Positions 34,464 to 46,722 of a stretch of DNA of 64,000 nucleotides are shown piece by piece. Made by a program: the position numbers and the translations under genes. The stretch is from assembly GCA_007258455.2 (NCBI GenBank), contig VDFB02270651.1, positions 493,142,571-493,206,570 on the forward strand. The letters run 5' to 3'. The stretch comes from Sequoia sempervirens. Taxonomy: Eukaryota; Streptophyta; Pinopsida; Cupressales; Cupressaceae. Within the stretch, counting starts at the first letter, position 1. Each line of letters opens with the position of its first letter. A model generated the notes under the pieces. The model saw only the letters and a program-made list of their open reading frames with translations. It had not been told where the DNA came from and searched no databases.

Positions 34464-37400
34464 CCCTGTGCCATAGAAGGAAAAGATGTACCCTTTGGTA
34501 CACATTCACTTTTAATGTAGAAACTGATTCTAACAGCCATTGATTATATTCCATGCTGACATGTTTCGAGGGCTGTATACTCTAAAAGGGAATTAGGGAA
34601 GATGTTTCATGGTAAAATCACTGTATATCTTTATAATAATTTTTCTAGTATGGAAACATTCATTTAGGTTGACATGGCTGCAAAAATCTCAAACATTTTT
34701 CCAAGGAAAGTTGCCCATTTGCACCAATTTAGACCTCAAAGGGCACTCTAGATGAATCATTTATCTTCAGATTGCTAGGCATTTCCTTAATACTTTTTGA
34801 TCTGAATCAACTCAGAGCAAGTCTTAAAGAGTTTTTTGTATTCACTTAAAAGAGTTATATTCTCAAAGTGTATGTCTATTCTTTTTTGAGTTTGGGAAAT
34901 TTATTCATGTTTTTCATGTACCATGTTTTGACCGGGCTTTTAAAAACTTGATAGGCAGTCTTTGTGTAATGTGTTTATATAGCCTATACATTATTGTTTT
35001 TTTGATTCTCCTATTTCGTGTAACATTTGATTTGCAAGTTTTCATCTTTATCTTTAATTACAGTAGCTGCAACTTATTCTTGTATGAGTAGGCTGCTATT
35101 GTTCTGCCAGTTTTCTTTTATTCATTGCTGTGGTATCTAGTTTCAAGGATTAACATAAATTTCAAATTTGTATATTGAGATCACATAACATCCACTCAGT
35201 ACTGTGTTACTCTTTCTTTATTGTAAAATTCCATCAGAGAGTATGTTTCCATTGGTAGTAAAAAGTGTAAATGAGATCTGCTATGGCATGTTGGTAAGCA
35301 AGTATGGTTGTAAGCTAGAAAATCATCCAAACAAAACCTGCTAAGCATGTTTAAACAGAAACAGTGAGACAAAAGCCAATGCTCAAATACTGAAGATTGG
35401 AGAGACCCATGGGTCCAAATGTTCCTAGCAGTTTTGCATCAGATAGATAAATGTAAAAGAAGTCAGAATTCTGAAAATAGTTAAACAGTGTTTGCTTGAG
35501 TTGTCACTAATTTTATCCCCCAGGAAAACCGACCAATACACAAGCAGAAATCAGTCACAGGGTTTGGAAAGAGACAGCTTACTATACAATCCATGAAATC
35601 AAGGTACTCCACTCAGTGGAAGACTGAACAACTTGTTTCAAAGCATTGACTTCACCTCTCTCAATTTTCTTATCTCTCCTATGTGCCCACTGGTAAAGCT
35701 TCTTAGGCTTATGGCTTAACCATACATGATACATCCAAAGCAGTGTTTCTTCCATTCACTATTGTAGTTTTAATTGTTTGTTCTTGACATAATTGGTTAT
35801 TGCGGGTAGGCATGCGAAAACAGAGTGGTATCCAGCCCTTGTTTTTACATATATGTAATCAGAATAGAAAATGATTAGTTTTTGCATTTAATGTTATGAT
35901 CAGCTTCAGATCTTGTGCTTTATGTGGTGTGTTTGCAATTCTACCTTTTGCATTTCAAAGGTAACCAAATTTATTTTTAACTATTTTATTATTGTTTCTC
36001 CAATCTTGTTCGTTTCAATGAAATAATCTTCTGTACCTAGCAGCCAAAGGTTGATTGGTTTTGAGACCACCCGCATTGAGAGGTCAGCTGCCTTCTCAAA
36101 ATCTCCCTCTGTACACCTGTCCAATTAAACTTGAGATGGACTTTCTCCAAGGAAATGACCAAAGTCTGGAAGGATGGCTTGCTGCAATTCAATCCAACAC
36201 AATGCAACGAAGGCAGTCATCAGGCCATCTTTTCCATCCAAAATGGTTTTTACGACCCTTTTTGGGTCAATTTCTCTATGGATACTGATAGAAAATAAGA
36301 GTTGCAAGTGTTCCAAGAGAAGACGATACCAGGCTTATGGGAGTCTTATCAGGTCCCAAAACTCTCAGAACCTGCGTACAGAACTGGCAGCTGGCAGGTT
36401 AAGTGGGCATCTTCAGGATGCCAAAGGGCTATTTCATTGCAATCTTCTCTTCAGGGCAGAAAAAAAACCATGTCTTACAAGGTGGCCCATAGTTTCTGAA
36501 AAAATCTGGGCTTTTATTAGACCATGGTAACCATTTTTCAATCCCATTAAGAATCTACCAAGTACTGCCCTAGTGTGGATTTAGCTCCTTTTACTCCCAA
36601 GTGACGATTAGCAGGAACCATTACTGGGGAAGAGAGGGGTCACTAATCAAGAATACATCACAGCCACCTGAGTTTACCAACTAATCTACGAGTCCTTACC
36701 AAGCTAGGGAATGTTTTAACATAGATCTAGAGAAGCCATTGACAGAAAATATTGCTGGAAATGGAATTTATGAGGGAAAGCAGAGGATTGACTATGAAAG
36801 CAATTAAGAGGGAATTTTTTCTCTGGATTTAATTGTGTGCAGTTTATTTTGCTCTTACAGCTCTTTCTCATCCTGATGCTGGCTCACGGAGTGTAATCGG
36901 AAACATTGATGCAAATAAACTGCACAGAGTTAAATCCAGAAAAAAACACTCTCTTATCATTATGGACTGTGGAAATCTAATATCTCTAATATGGAAGCAA
37001 TTCCGTTTGATGCTGAATATATCATGGAGATGACCATCTATAACTCGAGTATGCCCTACTAATCAAACACATGCACATCAACAACCTACAACAAATCAAG
37101 AGAAAAGTAGCGGTTAGAAGTTTAAGGGCGCATCCTAGAGGTGACTCAGAATAATTTCAAAACGGCTCTTGACAACCATTGGAATGAATATCGACAACAA
37201 TCAAGGGAGCAACTTGATGAATTCCTACAAGCCTATGCAAGAAATCAAAGGATTAAGTCACGTCGCACAACAAAAATCAATGTGGGATTAATTTTAGGCA
37301 TATCCAACTTGGGGGGAGAAGCATAAAAATGAAATTGTGAGATGCCAATCATGGTTTGCAATCCCATGAAAAGATTGAACAATTTATTACATAAGCCATC

Positions 37401-37548
37401 AAATCCATGAAATAAATTTAAAGTGCAACTAGTCGACCAACAGTTGGAAGAATATCTTTTGAATGATTGTGAGGATTATGTCAGTGCATGCCAATTTTTA
37501 TTATAGGAAATAAATACATTGAATACTTAACGCGATATATTTATCTTC
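34464..37548. other. 3' flank of the nonaspanin gene and non-coding interval
   Basis: The first few hundred bases should hold the 3' untranslated region; no canonical aataaa was found close downstream. Frames at 36055-36530 and 37141-37326 are short, contradictory between strands and unrecognised. Confidence 0.5.
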
Positions 37549-37731
37549 AGTTAAAACCAGAAGCATTTATACTACTTAAACATGATATGTTTATCTTGAA
37601 AGATTGTTTTATTGCCTCATTTTTAAGTCAAGGTATACACAGTTAAAACTAGAAGCATTTATACTGCTTAAAGTGATATATTTATCTTGAAAGATTGTTT
37701 TATTGCCCCCTTTTCAGTCACATTCATTAAG
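37549..37731 (+). repeat. Two-unit tandem duplication, 92-bp period
   Basis: agttaaaac-agaagcatttatact-cttaaa and atcttgaaagattgttttattgcc occur in both 37549-37640 and 37641-37731, with few differences. Confidence 0.8.
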
Positions 37732-40713
37732 TTGAATACACCTCCAGCCCAAAATTCTGTTAAATTTGAGAGAAATTTGGTATTACATATTGGGGGGTTT
37801 TATTTTCTGTGTATAATGACCATGGCTTTTTGCAAAACTAATTAGCATAATTTAATGAACAATTTTCTTGATAGATAAGGACTGCATAGGAGCTTGAGAC
37901 AAAACAAGGGTTATAACATCCGTGAAATTTGCCATTTGATTTCTACTTTTAAGTAGATTGAAAAAAAGAAATGTAAGAATAGGATGTTTCTCACGAAGTT
38001 TGTAAGAGGAATTACATTGCTGAGAGGATTTATCGTTTTGAGCAATAGAGCGGACTGGACTACCTTTATATAGTAAGGCAAGGAAAGACACGACGACATA
38101 AGTTTAGAATGTAACTTTCATATATGATCGGATGGCATGGATAATTGTCTTAACATATTAGTTTTATATACAGAATCAGAATAACTGTTCAACATATTCA
38201 TAATAAAAGGATACGAATTTAAATACCATGGTTACTCCCTGCAAGGAAAGTGAGTTTACATCATGTTCAACGCTACAATAAGAGGATAGTTCAAAACTCA
38301 ATAAATTTGCAAGCCTGGCTTAATGCCCACTACAACTCATTTTATATATTGAAGTGATAAAAATTAATATGACAAGAAAATAAATAATGTACAAACTATT
38401 TGAAAAAAAGTCTTGGCTTTGTTCTTGGTTTTGGGTTCATTTTAAAATCAGCTTCCAGTTTCTTGCTCCGGTGAAAAGCATTTGCTGATCTTTGCTGTTC
38501 CCTTTGTTTTTGATTGTTTCTCTCTTTTAGCTGGTCAAAAGCATTTGCTGGTTTTTTTATGAGAGAAGTTTTGTTTGTCTTTCTAGCTGATTTGTAATTG
38601 GGTCCGGGTCCGGGTCCGGGCCCTTCCCGAACATTTACCTTCATCAAAACTAGTTAAAAAAAGCGCACAGAATTAGATCATCCTTCAAAGTCATGCAAAT
38701 TAGGTTACACACATGATGAATAGTCTAACATGTAACTCAAAAAAGTAGTTGCTTAACAAATTATATTCTTCTAAAAAACATGCAATAAGAACAATAAGCC
38801 TAGGAGCAAAAGGTGAATTCTAGTCATCCATATTGGAGCTGCACCCCACATTTGACATATCTTGGACCCTTGAGATGGATTCCAAACTAGTATTAGTATT
38901 ATTAGTTTCATTCTACTCTTCTTGCTACATAGGTTGTTAATCATAAGGATTCTCTTGACATGGTGGAATAGCTAAGGTGAGGTGAGGATAGCCCAATGGA
39001 CAAAGTCTACCTACATTGCTAACATGACACAAACTAGTGGTAAAGGCTAACGTATAGACATGAAGACTAACTAGTAGAACTTTGGAATGTTTGCTAACCT
39101 TACCCTTGAACCCTACATGGGGAATGACCACAAGGTGATGAAGGTATAGGAACATAAGCAACTATGCAAGGCATGTTGCTTGAATGGTCCAAAAGAGTCT
39201 AGAGATGGGCTAACACTTGAGCTACCTTGTTGGTTTGCATTTGAATCTAAAAAACATATTGGAGATAAGAATAACTTCACTATAAGTAGAAAATCATTTC
39301 TTAATTGACTTATTTACAAATAGAACAAAACTTCTTTCCTTCCAATGAGAAAAAAGGATCTTCACTCAGAAAGTGTCAAATCTAGGAGAATTTTGCAATA
39401 AACCTAGGTCAATCACCCAAAAGAGCATTGTGCCAAGAAAAAGAGCTAGGTTGAAAGGTTTAAACAAATCATGAATCTAAGACCAATCCATTCAAGATTT
39501 TGCTTAGAACCAAAACACATGTTTGGTGCTCTCCAATCGAACACTAGAAGGGCATTCAAGATTTGAATATCCCAAACCAACTAATGCTTATTAACAATCA
39601 AGCCTTGACAAAGAATATGATGGTTACTTTTCTTCCCTCAATTCTAAGAGAGAATATGATGCCTAAACCTAGGGGATCAAAAGATTAAGACAAGAATCCT
39701 CTCCATAATCCAACCTTCTGCACTTTGAGCTTCACATGACTTAGGACGTTAATCTTATTTTTGGTTTGAAATAATGATAAAATCTTCATCAAATAATGCT
39801 ATAGGAATGAAACTAAGTCCCATTGGCACAATGCAACATATTGAAATTACTTTCATTGATTCATTATTGTGCTAATTTCACATTGAATTATAGCTGCAAA
39901 CCCTTTGAAAAGTGGATGATTAACAAGTTCACAAGTATATGAATAATGGGTATTATGGATTTCACCAAACTCAAGCATGATCCCTTAAGCTTTAAAAACA
40001 CAGTGAACAAATAACTTACATAAACTTGTCTTCATTTCAAATATGCGAAGGAGTGACATATAAATGAGACTTAAACCTATCCTTTACATCTTTAAACTCT
40101 ATGAAGACAATTTAAACCAAAATAAATTACACTTAGAAAGATGTTCGTTAAGATTTATAAATTGTTTGAAGCATTCTAGAAGAGGGAATTGCAATAGACA
40201 GACTAGTGCCTGTCATGGGCTACAAAGTCATAGGTTGTGCATCTTATATCATAGTATTAAACATATCTTGATGATAATTTGTTGTATTGTCAACTTATGA
40301 TAATAAAATCTCTAAAGCCTACAATATAGTCATATTTAATAATCCATATGATAATATTACATTCCCACAATTTTCATGAGAGCATTTACTCTATCCCTTA
40401 AGCAAAAAACAATAACAAAAATAGTTCACTACAAAAATGTGCAGAAAGAAGGCAACAATCCTTAATTATTCCCACTGAAAGAACATTATATATTAGGCTA
40501 GAGACAACATACTTTGCAATATGTATTCATATATGCCGCAGATCAAGATACAACAACACCATGATGTGATGAATTAGAAACAAAGGCTTCCACCTAGAAC
40601 ATACAACAACCTATTCCCTGTACAAAGCTTTTTCCCTTTTTAGAGCTTCCATAACCCTTAGCTCCGAACCCTTTGAAATGACACAACAATTGCAATTTAA
40701 AGAAGAGGAGAAG
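37732..40713. other. Non-coding interval, no recognisable gene
   Basis: AT-rich sequence. A minus-strand 83-codon frame at 38396-38647 is listed separately. Nothing else is convincing. Confidence 0.5.
38396..38647 (-). CDS. Hypothetical 83-codon ORF, basic, with Gly-Pro repeat
   Basis: The frame contains a (GP)4 stretch encoded by a gggtcc hexamer repeat (about 38600-38622) and two related segments, KKPANAFDQLKERNN and QRSANAFHRSKKLE. It is rich in Lys, Arg, Asn and Gln. No family is recognised and no splice partner was found. It may be a terminal exon of an unidentified gene or a chance frame. Confidence 0.2.
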   Translation of the reverse strand: MMKVNVREGPGPGPGPNYKSARKTNKTSLIKKPANAFDQLKERNNQKQREQQRSANAFHRSKKLEADFKMNPKPRTKPRLFFK

Positions 40714-40923
40714 AATTGTGATATTGCTATCAGGATTGTGTTGTTTTAGGAGTCAAACTCATTGACCCATGTTTCATGAGTAGTGGTTCATGTTCACAAG
40801 AACCCATCTCTCATGATATGACCCATGGGTCATATCATGAGAGATGGGTTCTTGTGAACATGAACCACTACTCATGAAACATGGGTCAATGAGTTTGACT
40901 CATACAGATTCAATATCACAATT
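40714..40923. repeat. Long perfect palindrome within a fold-back unit
   Basis: 40750-40901 is a perfect inverted repeat with 76-bp arms and no loop; the centre is cccatggg (40822-40829). Outside it, a 13-bp pair (aattgtgatattg at 40714-40726 and its complement at 40911-40923) extends the fold, with unequal spacers of 23 and 9 bases. It could be a young fold-back MITE, a hairpin RNA source, or an assembly artefact. Confidence 0.9.
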
Positions 40924-42113
40924 TGACACGCTGTGGAAAATACCTCCTACTTATCAAGAGGAGAAAAAGTTTTAATCCGCTGCTAACACCTGTCATATTC
41001 AAGCCCTTCAATTTTGTAACTTGAATTTGACATCTAGAATATGCCACATGGCTTTTAACCACCTCCCCACTGCTTCCACTCATTCATTTAATTGAAATTG
41101 GCCTTTCAACTTCTCACTTATATTCCCGTGCAAAGTATTTACCTACAGAGCCGTCATGCTGCTTAGGCGTGAGAAACAGTTAGGAAACCTTCGAGAGATT
41201 GAAACAACTTTGGATCGTGATAGAGACCACCAAATTTCGTCCCCCAACAAGCTCCATGTGGTTGGAATCGATTGCATCGCCCAAGCACAAGTTATCACAA
41301 TCTTGTTTAGCCTTTTCTCCTGCAAACATGCAGTAAAACAATTTGGCTACACGGAAACTCAAACATATACCCCAAAACTCATTTCCGTTCAAAGTCAGTA
41401 GTGTCATGGACCAATGAGAACCCTATCACAAATTTTATGCTTATCACAACTTTCATCTTGGTTTTCGTTTTCAAACATGCAATGGCACACAAATGTGCCA
41501 AGTGGAAAACCGCAAGGGCATAACGTCTTCAAATTTTGTTCAGTTTTTGTCAAATTTAAATCAAAAGTACCCAATTGGGCATTCTTCAAGGTAGAACTCC
41601 CACATAACACCCACACTTAGATAATTTTGGTTTTTCAACTTGGATACTTAGGTCTGAACAAAAGACAAAATTCTATGACTAAGGGCATATGTTCCACATA
41701 TAACAAATTATACAAGATGGGAAATGAAATGGGGTATGAAAACTTGCAAGGCAAAATTGGGGAAATGGGGGTATGGAAACTTGCAAGGCCTAACATAATA
41801 TACTAGGCACAATTGGGGAGCTTGGTTCCAGAATGACATTTTAGACAAGTTGAAATCTCCTTCTCCAAGTCTAAGAAGAGGAATGGAGAGGCCATCTCTT
41901 TATCAACTTTTATACCACAAGAAAATAGAAAAAGGTCCATTTGTAATACATATAGTTGGAAAATGGGGTTTTCCATACTACTTCCATTCTTTCCACCAAG
42001 ATCTATTGAACTAAGTAGAAATTTTTTGTTGCAAATTTGAAGGAAAAACCTCCATAGTTTCTGAAAATGATTTCTAATCTTGATTGCTCAAATTATATTG
42101 GTCTTGGCCTAAG
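40924..42113. other. Non-coding interval
   Basis: Short overlapping frames on both strands at 41143-41620 are unrecognised. A direct repeat of a 'ggggtatg(g)aaacttgcaaggc' block occurs at about 41731-41755 and 41767-41790. Confidence 0.45.
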
Positions 42114-42750
42114 GCCAAGAAATTCAAGAGCAAGTGGATTTGGAAAAAAATATTGTGAATTGTCTAAATGTGTTGTTTGAAAGATTCGAGTGAATGAGTC
42201 CATATAACCTTAGCCCATTAGATATCACGGTCAAGTGATGATTATGTTGGTCTATGGAGCCTGATCATGCTTTGGTGTTAATATTTTGGTAACTTTGACA
42301 TTCGTGTTTTCTCCCCAAATTTAATTAAAGAAGTTTTATTAATAAATTCAAATTGAAAACAATTTTGTAATTGCCTAAAATAGATTGTTTCTTGGTTTGC
42401 TATGGATTGAATGTGGAAAATCGTGCGTGAGAAAGTGAAAGAGCATGCAACAGTGCAGTTTTGGAGTTATCATAGTTTGGAGATGAACACACAACAATAT
42501 AAGTGTTGCACACAAATTGAAATCATTTTGAGTGTATACATGCAACTATGAATATTGGTGTAGGTTAATGCAACAATGTACTCTTTCTTTTGTTGGATAT
42601 TAAATAATGTTGGACAACCGTTTGTTGACGTAATCCACATTTGGTGAACCACATTAATTTTTTGTCTCTGTGTATTCATTCTATTATTTTTGTTATATGT
42701 ATTTATAAATTGGTTATTTTATTGCCCCATCTTGTTGGTAAATCCCATCA
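42114..42750 (+). repeat. Candidate 5' LTR (partial) of a copia element
   Basis: The right end is supported: CCCATCA at 42744-42750 is followed by a primer-site-like ttagtatcaaagtag. The region 42610-42685 has the copia leader layout (gacgtaatccacatttggtgaacca, then ctctgtgtattcattc). The left end is not defined and no second LTR copy is in the window. Confidence 0.5.
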
Positions 42751-42751
42751 A

Positions 42752-42766
42752 TTAGTATCAAAGTAG
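42752..42766 (+). other. Primer-binding site of the copia element
   Basis: ttagtatcaaagtag resembles the initiator tRNA-Met site (tggtatcagagc) with a few changes. It directly follows the LTR end and precedes gag. Confidence 0.6.
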
Positions 42767-42813
42767 TGTTGTTCGGTTGTTTGACAAGAGAAATTCAAGC
42801 TTGAGTAGGAGAA

Positions 42814-43348
42814 ATGTCTAAAGAATGAAAATTAAAGGTCAAAAGTTTCAACGGCTAGAATTATCAATTATGGAAAATGTAGATGGAAGATTCCCTATAT
42901 CATAAAGATTTATGGCGACCGTTGCAAGGGAAAGCAAATAAACTGTCAATAATGACAAATGAAGAATAAGAGATTCTAGACAAAAAGGCACTAGGAAGTA
43001 TTCAGTTGTTCCTGACACTGTCTATGGCATTTAACATATCTAAAGTGAAACCAATAAATGAATTGATGCAAACATTGAAAAAATCATACGAAAGGCCCTT
43101 GACTTCAAATAAGGTATTTTTAATGGAGCTGTTCTTTAATATGAAAATGGTTGAAGGAGGTTCTGTTATAGATCATTTAAAGGAATTTAATATAGTTACC
43201 AATCAATTAAATTTTGTAAATATTATTTTTGATGAGGAAATTGAACTCTCTTAATTTATTGTTCTTTGCCAAAAATTTGGAACAACTTGGTTATTGCAAT
43301 TAGTAACTCTGTTTTTGGTTCAAATACATTAAAATTTGATGTTGTTAG
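42814..43348 (+). pseudogene. Ty1/copia gag, 5' part, interrupted
   Basis: From the ATG at 42814 the frame, with several TAG/TAA stops, follows copia gag. A KVKSFNG-NYQLWKM-MED start is followed by LSIMTNEE and MQTLKKSYE, then SVIDHLKEFNIVTNQLNFVN. It ends at LKFDVVS, exactly where an 8.2 kb element is inserted. The gtt-agt codons straddle the GTTAG duplication, and the frame resumes at 51601 as VILSEDIRRKS. Stop codons show it was dead or decayed long ago. Confidence 0.85.
43344..43348 (+). repeat. Left target-site duplication (GTTAG)
   Basis: gttag is repeated exactly at 51596-51600, on the other side of the 8.2 kb element. It falls within the copia gag reading frame. Confidence 0.9.
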
Positions 43349-43580
43349 TGTTTGTAAATCGTGCATTGATGCCCAATTCATTTAATCCATTTCCTACATA
43401 ACCCCATGAGAGAAAAGCATGCATACAAGCTTAAAGAATCACCATAATGCATAGATCAAAATAGACAAACTACAAGATAACACAAGATATACCCTGGGAA
43501 AACCTTCAAGAGGGAAAAACCCATCCTCCAAAAACATCCATACTCCATCTATTATTCAACAAATAAACAACACATGCACT
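43349..43580 (-). repeat. 3' LTR, outer segment
   Basis: It matches 50856-51075. Plus-strand text runs from tgtttgtaaatcg to acacatgcact. The other segment of the same LTR is at 46215-46722. Confidence 0.87.
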
Positions 43581-46209
43581 TGTTGGAGTACAGGACCACT
43601 GAGAAGGGGGGGGTGGTGAATCAGTGGTCTAATGAGAAACCAAATTTTAAAACTTAACTCACTTGTATTATGTAAAGAAAATCATTGAATATACTTCAAA
43701 CATTATAGGTATTGAATGTGAGAGAGTCACAATGATATGCAAATTAGAATATAATATTTGAACAAAGATAGCCAATCAAGCACAACACAAAAAACCACCA
43801 AGAAGAGACATAACACAAGTTTTATGAGTGGAAAACCCTAAAAGGGTGAAAAACCACTCTGAAAATAAGTTTCAATAAGCCTCACTGGCCAAAACCTCAC
43901 TGGTTACATACTATGCCTCATTGGCCAAAACCTCACTGGTTACATACTATGCCTCATTGGCCAAAAACCTCATTGGTTACAAATTGTATGCCTCACTAGC
44001 AAAGCCTCACTAGCTATACTCTATGCCTAATTGGAAAAGCCTCATTGGCTACTCAATCTGCCTCACCGGAAAAGCCTCATTGGCTACTCAATTTGCCTCA
44101 TTGGCTACTTAATCTACCTCACTAGCAACCCAATATGCCTCATTGGCAAACCATCATGCCTCATTACCAAATCAACACCACTTTAGAAGAAATTAGCAAA
44201 ACTCAGAGGGTTACTTTGTTTCTAGAAAAATCACTGCTCTATCAAAAAATTCATCTCCCTTATTCACACTTACCATAGCATTATTTCATCAATCTGAAAA
44301 TCACAATTCTGACAATTGCCTTCCCACCTCTGCACACTTTTAACTATTATCTTTCTTTGAATGCAAATTCAGATTACTGTCCCAGTCACCTCATTCACAC
44401 ACTTATCTCTCCTTGCATAAAAGAATATTCTTAACTCAATGAACATAACCAAGGTCTACACTGAAGTATGTATGGACAAAAGATCCTCAAAATTTGCATA
44501 CATCATGACTATTAACTTTCTTTGAATGCACACATAAAGTACTATCTTGGTCACACTAAACAGTGAAGAGAAAATACATTTTGTGAGTGCAGTCATACAA
44601 ATTATATTTTGTCATTCAAATCTTCTATCATTTAAATCTTTTGTATTATACATTGTCTTCACAAAATCATGGCATAGTTTTCAAAGAAAAAGATTTCACA
44701 CAGAGAGCCCTTACTTCCATACACTCACATCCCCTATTATGATACACAAGATATATAAATATCTGCGTATTCAGTGCATTGCAAAACAAATTCATTCACT
44801 ATCCATCAAATTCTGATAAAACTCCATATGCTTGTATTCTCACTTTAGTCACACTAACCTCTATATTATCTATACACAAGCATAGTGTTGTAACCTTCAA
44901 TATATTATCACAGTCCTCAGGCCTCCTGCTTTAAATATACTACACACATTATTCCATTGCTATCTTAAAACAGTTACAAACTAGTGCATAACTAAACAAA
45001 AGGCAATAACATCCAACCACCTGGCAAAGTGTTAACTCCTGGAATAGCCATCCTCAACTTTTTAAATCTTGGCCTTTGGTCGTTCTCACTTGCCAAATTC
45101 ATAATTGAATAAAACCTTTGATCTTCCTTTGATTTTAATAGCCATCCAATCAAACAATGGCCATTGATCTTCTCTTATAAAAACTGTGCGCACTTTCATT
45201 CACTCACACATTTTTTAGTTTATTTTGCATACACAAAAAGAATGAATAACTGTCCACCAATTTCTATCAATTACACACCAATTTGGTTGTCATGAAAGTA
45301 GCAGTTATAATATCAAATTGAACTAATTTTGATTTTCTTTGATGCTAACTGGTTTTTATTGCAAATGTGAGTTGACCTCCACATTTAAGTTTTCACTTTT
45401 CACTTCGAGCTCAATTTCCTCAATGTGAAGTGATCCTCCCCTTCTAATCATGGTCTCCATTTTTCTCTAGACAAGCTCATGCTTTCTTTGACTTTAAAGT
45501 TTAAAATATGATCAATGAATACAATTAGTCTGCATAAATTCACCATACAATGAAACATTGGTTTATGAATTGACTGATAAGCAATATGCACTATGTTGCA
45601 AAGTGGCAGAGCCCACATTAACAAATGAAAGACATTGTGAAGGAGGTTAAAAGATATGGAAATTTCAACAACCAAAAAACCCTAAACCCCTTAAGAAGAT
45701 TGAGTGAAGACATCAATCATGCATGCAAAACACTTCCATTGAATACCTCTGATGATCAAGAAGCAACTCTGTCATACTCTTTCATGAAGCAATAACAACA
45801 TGAAATGAATGACCTCTGACATCAATGACCTTTGACATCAATTGACTTTGACACCTAAAGACGAATCATGAGAAGAATGAACAAATGCCTCCAACCATGA
45901 GATGATCAAAAAATTCTTTGTCTGTCTTGAAGCAACACTGAAATGTCTTGAAGAAACACTGAAATGAATCAAGTATCAATACCATGAAGTTCCATCAATC
46001 ACCATAAAATGAATGATGGATGAGTAAAGAGGATCAACACCATGAAGCAACTCACTGAAGATGCATCAATCATCAAAACAACAAACTCCATTAACCTGCA
46101 CCATGAATCTTTCCTTTGAACAAGCATGAAATGGCATACCTTTGATCAATGGCAAACCATGCCAACAAACTCCATTTACCTTTGACATCAATGACAAACA
46201 ACATCAAAA
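43581..46209 (-). mobile_element. Sirevirus-like solo LTR (or LTR fragment) inserted in the 3' LTR
   Basis: It begins TGTTGGAGTACAGG with a G-rich block and 'gtgaatcagtgg', the reverse complement of the copia LTR end at 17660-17704 and matching the LTR start at 61443. It is therefore minus-oriented. The outer LTR resumes at 46215. Flanks gcact (43576-43580) and acact (46210-46214) match 4 of 5. It is about 2.6 kb with no coding, consistent with a large solo LTR. The right end is uncertain by a few bases. Confidence 0.7.
43879..44170 (+). repeat. Tandem array, 36-bp unit (gcctcaytggccaaaacc)
   Basis: The first units start at 43879, 43915 and 43951 (exact 36-bp steps); later units are shorter or degenerate. 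Each contains two cctca(c/t)tgg half-units. It sits where the related LTR at 61443 has a different short repeat block (about 61731-61860), so this part of the LTR is variable. Confidence 0.85.
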
Positions 46210-46214
46210 ACACT

Positions 46215-46722
46215 TACCGAGTTACAATGAATACTTCTAAAACATCAAGCCTCTCTAATGCATCCTCCATGTGTCCAATCATGAATCCACACATCCCATG
46301 CCATGCTTCACATATGCACTCCTCATAAAGACTCAATAATGACAACCCACTCACCCAACCAACCTTAACCACTAAACATGTGTTTGCTTTTATAGAAACA
46401 AGCTCACACAAATATAACCAAGTGGTAAGGTAAAACCATGTGCCACAAACCATGTGAACACATAACCATTGACCTCTCATTTGATATTGGGTACTAAGTT
46501 TTCACATTAGTAAATACTTTTCCCAAATATTAAATAACTATCCTATGTCTCCCACATATAAATTAATAACCCAATGTTACAATACAACATTACGAGTGGC
46601 AACAAATAATTACCTAGTGTGGTTAAACACACTTCCTAGGTGCACCACGACTAAATAATTATTTAATTCCAATATTATAATATAAAATTTTATGCAATGG
46701 TGTACAACAATGAATCCTAATA
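46215..46722 (-). repeat. 3' LTR, inner segment
   Basis: It matches 51082-51595 and ends cctaata (from cctaaca by one change). Confidence 0.87.

Noticed and set aside
36055..36530. Overlapping 63-118 codon frames on both strands
   Set aside because: No family resemblance, conflicting strands, and no splice or motif support.
41143..41620. Paired frames on both strands downstream of the palindrome
   Set aside because: They are mirror shadows with no recognisable product; promoter-like context was not convincing.
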